From positions 1 through 11,314 of the forward strand of contig JAOXYB010054423.1 of NCBI GenBank assembly GCA_028565635.1: DNA of 11,314 nt. Direction: 5' to 3'. This DNA comes from Phoronis ovalis. Taxonomy: Eukaryota > Phoronida > Phoronidae. A program made the position numbers and the translations under genes. The notes below the pieces were generated by a model. The model did no database searches. It was given only the letters and a program-made list of their open reading frames with translations, and was not told the origin of the DNA. Positions 1 through 7,500 of this stretch are shown here, one piece after another; within the stretch, counting starts at the first letter, position 1, and each line of letters begins with the position of its first letter.

Positions 1-700
1 CAGACCCTAAGCACGTAACGCGCGTTACGCGCCGGCGGTTCGAAAAACATACCCTTTCACGCGAAATTTTGTTGGAATATGCGTACCCACTTTCATATTG
101 ACCGCCCCCCGGGCCTTAAGTATGACTTCTTTGTGAGAACAATTCCTGTATGGAATAGCCTGTCTATGGATGCAGTGTCCATGAGACAACATCAACTCAT
201 TACAGAGGCTGGCATTGCCCATTATCCAATGTCTAGCTATTTAGGATAGTATATATAGTACGGTGGTTTTTATCTTGCACTGTGCACTTTAAGCCTTTTA
301 TCTGTTATTTATTTATTTGGCTTTTTCGTAATTAAGCGTTTGTTTCATCCACTAGGTATCGTCACACTCGAACTACTGTGATAGGTTCATTAGAACCTCT
401 AGTAGTAAACTACTTGAAGACTTGAAGAAATAGATCGATACCTTGAATGTGTAAAATTCACTTGTAAATTAGATACCCTGTGGTAAATAAAAATGGAAAA
501 ATTCCTGTCATAATTGCGTTTTCCAAGAAATACTCATTATATATTAACGATTTAATATAATATTGATAGATGACAATTTTGATAATTTTACTCATGTTTC
601 GTCATTTATAATTACAGTACGTACTATCAATGAATTGATCATTATTAGTACTGAAAATAAAAATATATAAAATTGATGTTTTAAATTTGAGTGAGGCAGG
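1..700. other. Non-coding stretch, upstream or intron 1
   Basis: I see no gene here. The first 230 bases are richer in G+C and CpG than the rest of the window, then the sequence becomes very AT-rich. A small hairpin is formed by AGGTTC (383-388) and GAACCT (393-398). An open minus-strand frame at 25-222 has no recognisable domain and I do not call it. The GC-rich part could be a mobile-element end. Confidence 0.5.
14..29. repeat. Perfect 16-bp palindrome
   Basis: CGTAACGCGCGTTACG is identical to its reverse complement and very CpG-rich in an otherwise AT-rich window. It may be part of a mobile-element terminus or a dimeric protein site; its role is unknown. Confidence 0.6.
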
Positions 701-940
701 TCATAGGAAACTGCTCATCTCCCACATGTAATTCTCTCTTCCCCACTCTTCCTTGCACATGCCATAAATGTCTAAGGACTTTTTATTTTGAACATCTTCC
801 CAAAAGTTATCAATATAATTGTGTGTAAACTTATAGCTAGATATACTCTTGTAGCCAGTCCTGGGAATCAACCAGAGTGTGAAAATGTTTGTGTAACTCT
901 GAGGTTTATTCAATTTTTTTTGTTTATTCTTTGTTAGATC
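701..940 (-). mobile_element. Non-LTR retrotransposon ORF fragment, C-terminal part (LINE-like)
   Basis: The minus strand is open from about 940 down to a TGA at 701-703. Its translation contains YTNIFTLWLIP and, further on, DNFWEDVQNKKSLDIYGMCK and EEWGRENYMWE. This resembles the region after the reverse transcriptase domain of LINE-type ORF2 proteins, where a W..D...S..L..Y...K...G.E.Y pattern is common. It is short, lacks the catalytic domain and opposes the host gene, so it is a dead fragment. The assignment is by pattern memory, not by alignment. Confidence 0.4.
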
Positions 941-1077
941 ACTGTACAGTTATCTGTACCTGAAGAACATGGGATTGTTTTATTGTTAGATCACTGTTAT
1001 ATCTGTACCAGGACCATGGGATTGTTTTATTGTTAGATCACTGTTATATCTGTACCAGGACCATGGGATTGTTTTGC
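934..1077. repeat. Tandem repeat, 47-bp period, about three units
   Basis: Units starting with TTAGATCACTGT occur near 934, 986 and 1033. The last two are essentially identical with a 47-bp period, each containing TATCTGTACCAGGACCATGG and ending ATTGTTTTATTG. The first unit is diverged and has about 5 extra bases. The array overlaps the end of an antisense retrotransposon reading frame, so it may be the tandem 3' tail of that element. Confidence 0.85.
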
Positions 1078-1400
1078 CATTCTGGTGCAATTCTATCCCT
1101 ATTAAGGATACCTTTTACTACTTTAGTTAATCTATCAATGAACTTCATTTTCTGTTTATCATGTACAGCTGAGAGGGGTAGCCACCCTAAATCTCCAATG
1201 AGTGTTTCTGTGGCTGCATTAATTGGTGCCCCTAAAATAATACGCTCCATCTCATATTGTAGGCGTTCTAAAATAAGAGTATCATTTTTTGACCGGCTTA
1301 CCAATGTTACAACCATAGTTAATTCTGGGCATATAGAACAACTAGCGTTAGTATGTGGCCCATGGACGTCTTGGTTATAGATCCTAGAACTAATTATTTT
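1044..1400 (-). mobile_element. Non-LTR retrotransposon reverse-transcriptase ORF fragment (LINE-like)
   Basis: Minus-strand translation reads HGPHTNASCSICPELT, then LERLQYEMERIILGAP, then LIGDLGWLPLS and KMKFIDRLTKV, with a stop at the 1044 end. The run of L-E-R-x-Q-Y, I-I-L-G-A-P and L-G-W-L-P-L is typical of the region just C-terminal to the reverse transcriptase domain of LINE ORF2 proteins. The frame stays open beyond the first Met back to about 1400. It is truncated, antisense to the MAO gene and ends only about 14 bases before the MAO exon 2 acceptor side. The clade cannot be named from this piece. Confidence 0.7.
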
Positions 1401-1413
1401 TGTTACTAAACAG

Positions 1414-1508
1414 GACTTTCCTGTGCCAGGCTTTTGAATAAGAACGGTGTGGATGTGCTGGTATTAGAAGCTAGAGATCGTGTTGGTGGTCGAACATGGA
1501 CTAAGAGG
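1414..1508 (+). CDS. MAO: MAO exon 2: FAD-binding [10 protein letters not shown] block
   Basis: The acceptor is AACAG at 1409-1413 and the donor is GTAATA at 1509. The exon is 95 nt; its first two bases complete a codon (Gly) begun in the missing exon 1, and it ends in phase 0. The translation starts [14 protein letters not shown] and continues to [15 protein letters not shown]. In flavin amine oxidases the Glu of LEA binds the FAD adenosine ribose and the R-x-GG-R motif contacts the cofactor pyrophosphate. The missing preceding exon should supply the GxGxxG loop. Confidence 0.95.
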
Positions 1509-4500
1509 GTAATACTAAAAAGATATTCTTTAGTTAAAGCTAAGGCTTCGTGGCCTTCATTTTTATGAATAAACACTGTTAATATTGTGTAATAGCTTTA
1601 TTGTATAATGTATTCACAAATTAAAGTGAAATATGCTAGGTGGCTATGATTAAGTTAAACATAATATATTATCGGAAAAAAGCACTAAAAAAGTGAAACC
1701 CAACATGCAATGATATGACAATAAGTAACACAGGACACAACACTCAAATGTTTTTAAAAATTGACACAAGACACTAATTTTGCTTACAGGATGACACTGT
1801 GACACAGTCATAATTTTAGGAACCCATGTATACCCCTTTAAGTTGGTTGACTATAACACAGTTTCTTACAATATCCCCAAATGTGGAAGAGAATTGAAAC
1901 ACTGTATAAAGTAATTTAAAAGTTTGGTCTTGTGCATGCCTCCTCAGAAAATACAATTTTTGTTCCAGAAAAACATGTCTTTTCTTATTAATAAGTTAAT
2001 ATTTCTGAAAAATTCAAATAATTTTATTATCAGAAGTATGAAACCCTGTTTTTCACTATCTTTTCTATAATTATGTTCTATATATTGTAGGATCCATCGT
2101 ATAATTACTGTGATGTTGGAGGGTCTTATGTTGGACCCACACAAAATAGAATTCTAAGGTTAGCTAAAGAGTTAGGTGTGGAAACCTATAAAATTTACTG
2201 CAAGGGTGACTATGTCCAGTACACAAAAAACGTAAGTATTTAATTGGAAGCCTTGTATATCACCTTAATTTCATATGATCTTTAGTTTTTAAGGTAGCAT
2301 ACCAGTTACAGAATGCTATCACATATTCTGTATCTGTGGCTTATAGAGTTTTTAAATCATTTGTCAGTTTGGTCATTTAACATCATCATCCAAGGAACTG
2401 GTTATGCATATCAGGCAACATTAATTAATTAATCGGGAAATGAGTCCATGCTACTTGAATTAGAAAAAAGCCAGCAAAGAAAAGCTTGCCACTACTGGGT
2501 GCTGAACCCGCTATACCGCATATCCATCCATCCATCCATCCATCCATCCAGCCAGCCACACACACATACAGATATATATATGCAGTATCTCAGAGGTGAC
2601 AAACAATTAGGAAGGTATGTGTATGTATACAGTGCACCCTAAATTACCATTATGATACCTGCCTTAATCTTGTACTGATAATCAACATGACCTTTTCAAA
2701 CACTAACATTTCATTAATTTTAGGGTAAAATTATATGATTTCAAGATACTTTTCCAAAGAACTGGAATCCACTAGTTTGGTTCGACTTGAATAATTTCTT
2801 TCGACTTGTGAATAAAATGGGCAAAGAGGTCAGTACATATAAATTTCCACATCTCGTCCCTTAATCAGATGTGTCTATACGGAGATTAATTAATTCCCAA
2901 TTCTATTTATAGAAATAGAGCCAACAAATAATTTACTGATAAGTACCTGTATATATGCCTCAGAAAGAGGGTCAGGTATATGTCTTGACTTAATCAATAA
3001 TAAGCTCCTTACATAGTAAGTATGTATATCACTGGCAAAATGCATTTTTTATTTAATATAAACTTTGAATTTGTGGGGCCTTTTAAAAAAACAGTAGCTT
3101 GTTTAATTTATTATATCCGTTTTTTTATGTAGAATTTTAATTAAGTGTGATAGGTGTCACATGCTGTTTGCGGCATGTATAATATAATTTATATTAAAAT
3201 AAAAGGCACAAGAGGAGATAACTCCATCATGATTTCTGCTAAAATGGCTGGCAAGTGGAAATGTACTTTCAGGTTTTAAATGCTCACTAATAATAACGGT
3301 AATAGAACATAATATTCTTGATTTTGGCTGGACACGTAACCTAGTCTTAAACATGGTCCACTGTAGTTATAGCATAATTGCCAACCTCAGCTATTCTATG
3401 GTGATTAGTCATTCTGATTAGGCAGTGGTATAACCCATGCCTTAATTGTCACGTTGTTATGCCCATCTCACATAGTGCATGGGCAAACAGTTGTAGGCTG
3501 TGCATCATCATCGTTGTCGTCGTCGTCATTGTCATGGTCCATAACACTTTCTTTTTCTCGTGATAAAAGTTTCAGTTTTTACCCAATCAGCTTCATATTT
3601 GGTACAGGATAAATACAGGTCGAAGTGCAGGACAGTCTTAATTTTGACCTTGATTACTTCCAATGTATGGCCTACTGGCAGCTATATTTGTTCCCAAGAG
3701 CGCACGTTACTTTGCATGAGTTGCGGCAAAGATGAAATGTTGAGTGGACGATTTGAAGGTGCATTCACGAAGGCCATAGGTTGGTGAGCATGTTAGGCTA
3801 GTTAACATTTAAGAATAACCTGGAAAAGTGGGTCAAACGGCGATCCGATTCTTCAACATTTTTCGTTGCGCATAACACTTTCTTTGTCTGCTTGAGTTTT
3901 TATCCGATCAGCTTCGTATTCGTTCCAGGGAAATACAAATCAAAGTACAGGTCTGATAAAGTTTTGACCCAGATCACTTCCAAGATGGCCGACTGGTGGC
4001 CATGTTTGTTCCCGAGAGGGCAGTTTACATTGCGCTGCATGGCCATACAGACAAAGTATTGAATGGACGATTTGAAGGTGAATTCATGAGGGCCATAGGA
4101 TGGTGGACATAATAGGCTAGGTGACATTGTAAAATGACCTTGAAAAATGGGTCAAATACCGATTTGAATCTTTGAATTTTTTGTGCATAACTCTTTTTTG
4201 TCTCGCAATAACTGCTTCAGTTTTTATCAAATCAGCTTCATATTCGACACAAGGGAAGTACAGGTTAAAGTGCCAGTCATGTGTAATTTTTACCCAGATC
4301 ACTTCCAATATGGCTGACTGACAGCCATGTTTGTTCTCGAAATTGTATATGGAAGTAAACAGCTTCAGTGTTTATGCACATAGTGCATAGGCATATAATC
4401 GTAGGCTATGCGTAGTCGGCGACGTCTGTAACACTTTGTTTTCTAGCTATAACAACTTCAGTTTTTACCCGATCAGCTTCATATTCTATCCAGGATAAAT

Positions 4501-7500
4501 ACAGGTCGAATTGCTGGTCGTTTGTAATTTTGACCTTGATTGCTTCAAATATGGCCGACTGGCGGCGATTGTTGTTCCCGAGGGGGCATGTTACTTTGCA
4601 TGAGTTGCCGGAAAGATGAAATGTTCACTGGACTATTCATTGGTGGATTCACAAAGGCCATAGGCTGGTGGGAGTGTTAGGCTAGTTGACATTTTAGAAT
4701 GACCTTGAAAAGTGAGTCAAATGGCGATTTTAATCTTCGACACTTTTCATTGTGCGTAACACTTTCTTTGTCTCGCAATAACTGCTTGGGTTTTTATTAA
4801 ATCAGCTTCGTATTTGACGCAGGGAAAATATAGGTCAAAGTACAAGTCTGGTAAATTTTTTAACCGGATCACTTCCAAGATGGCCGACTGGTGGCCATGT
4901 TTGTTTCCGAGACGGCACGTTACATTGCGCTGCATACCATAAAGACAAAGCGTTGACTAGATGATTCAAAGGTGCGGATTCACCAAGGCTATAGGTTGTT
5001 GGGCAATTGGCTAGGTGACATTTTAAAATGACTTTGAGAATTGTGTCAAATGCCGATCCGAATCTTTGACATTTTGTGCGTAAATGCTCACCATAACTGC
5101 TTCAATTGTTGTCCAATCAGCTTTATATTTTTTGTTACGGTCACCATGCAGGTCAGTTGTAATTTTGACCCAGATCACTTCCAACGGCCAATGGGTGACC
5201 ATGGCGCCACATACCAGAATGAACCAGTGCTGACTAGTCTATTAACAGGTGGATTCATGAAGAACAAAAGGTGGTTGGATGTGTTAGAGTAGCATTTTAG
5301 AATGACATTAAAAAGTGTGTCAAATGATGATCCAAATCTTCAACATTTATTGTATACAATACTTCGCTTTACATGTGTAAGATTTAAGTCAACTACTTCA
5401 GGGCTGCAAATCACATACAACCTAGAACATGATCTGATTCTAAGGATGAGATAGGCATCTGACATTGCAAATGTCTTGTTGGCTTTGAAGTCTCAACATT
5501 TTGTACTCACTTCCAAATGAAATTGGTTGAGGAAAATAGGTCGTATAGTTCATAAATATTCATGAAATATGGATGATGGTGGTCAAATATGCCAGAGTAT
5601 ATCACCAAAGATGTTTAAATTGGGTATAAATTATTTAATATATTTTCAGCAATTTTGGCAAATATTGTCTCATTAAAGATGACATAAAAGTTGATGAATT
5701 GTTTATTTTAGATCCCTCCAGATGCTCCCTGGGATGCACCACATGCCAAAGAATGGGATGAAATGACAGTAAAAGAATGGTTAAACAAAATTTGTTGGAC
5801 AACGTAAGTGTTTTAAAGATCATTGCACTTTAATTTTTAATTTACATAAATTTATTGTTATACCAGCAGGTACATTCATCCTCATGATTTTTGCCCATCA
5901 CTAAAAATGAATGGGCATACAGTCATCCTGTATGCAGCATTGTAGTCGTTGTCATCTTCGTCTCGCAATAACAGCTTTAGCCTTTGTTGGTTCATCTTTA
6001 CATTTGTTATAGGGTAAATACAGGTTGGGTATAACTCTGATTATTTCCAACATGGCTGACTGGTGGCCATGTTTCTTTCCAAGTTGTGCCAATTTCAGGA
6101 AAACGAAGTGTTGACTGGATGTGAAATATAAAGCACTGCCTGGATGGTGGTTTTAATAAGGCCATAGGTAGGTGGGTGAGTATAGTAGCATTTTAGAATG
6201 CCCTTGAAAAGTGGGTCAGACTGGCATCCAAAACTTCAACATTTTTTGCAACCATCAAGTTGTTTTTGCCCATATTTGGAATTATATAGATAATTTTAAA
6301 TCAGAAGATAAATGGAAGCATACATACATACATATAGGTCACTGTTGATTGTGACCCGGATCACTTTCAGTATGGCGGACTGGTGGCCATATTTGTTCTT
6401 GGTAAAAGTGTTGCCTGGATAATTGTAAGGTGGATTTATGAAGCCAGAAGTGGGGACAGTTAATGGCTAGGTGGTATTTCAGAATGACCTTGAAAGGTTG
6501 GTCAACTCAATCTGAAAATTTGACATTTTCTCGCAATTGTCAAGCAGTTTTTGCCAGATCCTGAAAACACTGATACAAGGAGAGATCACTTTAAAACTAC
6601 TTCATTGTGATGGGTATCTGTCTGCAAAAGCAGATCTCTTGTTATAAATGTTATGAGCAACTTGCACACATAGCTTCAATACAAAGTGATAATTAATTCA
6701 CCTTTCAGTACTGTACGATGGTTTATTTCTACCATTTTGTGCGAACAATCGCTTGCAGTCAAAACACATGAAATTTCTTTGTTGTGGTTATTGTGGCAGA
6801 TAGAGATGGGCTGTTTTGCATTCCACCTTGCTTGTGATCCTAACTATAAGGCAAGTTCATATTTTATAAATCATGTTATTTTATGTTCTGCTCCTTATGT
6901 GCTTTGTTACAGTGCATGTAAAGATTTTGGTGTTGGGTTCTGCCATACAAATTTGTCTGTTGAACCATCAGAAATATCACTTTTGTGGCTGGTTTGGTAT
7001 GTGAAATGTTGTTGTGGTAGCTATAGAATTTGGGAGACAGAAAATGGTGCTCAGGCAAGTTGCTGGACCAGCCAAAATTTTGAATTGAAATTGTGTGTGT
7101 TTAATATCTTTCTACTCGTGTTTCTCTGAATCTTTGTTTTAGGGTATAACTGTGGTGTTTTAATTTTTTTTGCTTAATTATGTGGGTTTTTTCAAGCATA
7201 AAAACAATAGAAAATAATTTGCGGTAAAGTGCATGTTTTGGTAAATGTTATAGTGCACAGTTCAATCATTCTTTTTTCAACTCTAGGAAAGGAAGTTTGC
7301 TGGTGGCTCTCAACTGATCAGTGAAAAAATGTCAGAGCAGCTTCCAGGTAGCAATATTCTCTCTAAAATTGCTGACAGTCTAAAAAGTATTGAATCATTA
7401 AAATTATAATCATGTAATATGGGTGATTTAATTTATTATTTAATATTATATAATTTATGAATTGACACTGCACTACAATATCTGATCACTATTATAGTTC

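Larger units (their letters stand above)
2829..5711. other. MAO intron 4 (2,883 nt), repeat-rich
   Basis: This is the largest complete intron in the window, GTCAGT to TTTTAG. 2829-3455 is AT-rich with nothing recognised. 3456-5345 holds the duplicated repeat array described separately. 5346-5711 is unique-looking AT-rich DNA. The open frames on either strand within it coincide with repeat units and have no independent coding support. Confidence 0.8.
5804..6708. other. MAO intron 5 (905 nt)
   Basis: This is a GTAAGT to TTTCAG intron immediately upstream of the duplicated exons. Most of it is the repeat-family copy at 5889-6653. The roughly 50 bases before exon 6a look like normal intron end. 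Confidence 0.75.

Noticed and set aside
934-1077. CRISPR array
   Set aside because: The repeat is a simple head-to-tail 47-bp tandem with no spacers, in animal DNA.
1030-1380. Plus-strand 116-residue open frame
   Set aside because: It is the antisense shadow of the LINE reverse-transcriptase fragment, whose minus-strand translation has recognisable family motifs.
1-1413. MAO exon 1 (GxGxxG loop) within the window
   Set aside because: I looked for a Gly-rich dinucleotide-binding block ending in phase 1 with a donor and found none; the region is LINE remnants and AT-rich DNA.
2736-2738. Selenocysteine recoding of the exon 4 TGA
   Set aside because: MAOs have no known Sec or Cys at this position, and no SECIS element can be tested because the 3' UTR is outside the window. 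A mutation or base error is simpler.
3900-4935. Minus-strand open frames with the shared peptide [10 protein letters not shown] as a real gene family
   Set aside because: They recur because the DNA repeats. Each is interrupted at a different place, there is no common start or full-length frame, and no domain is recognised.
6686-7129. Single 147-residue plus-strand open frame
   Set aside because: It fuses exon 6a, the 62-nt spacer and exon 6b only because the spacer happens to be open in the same frame. MAO similarity breaks in the spacer and resumes after an AG acceptor.
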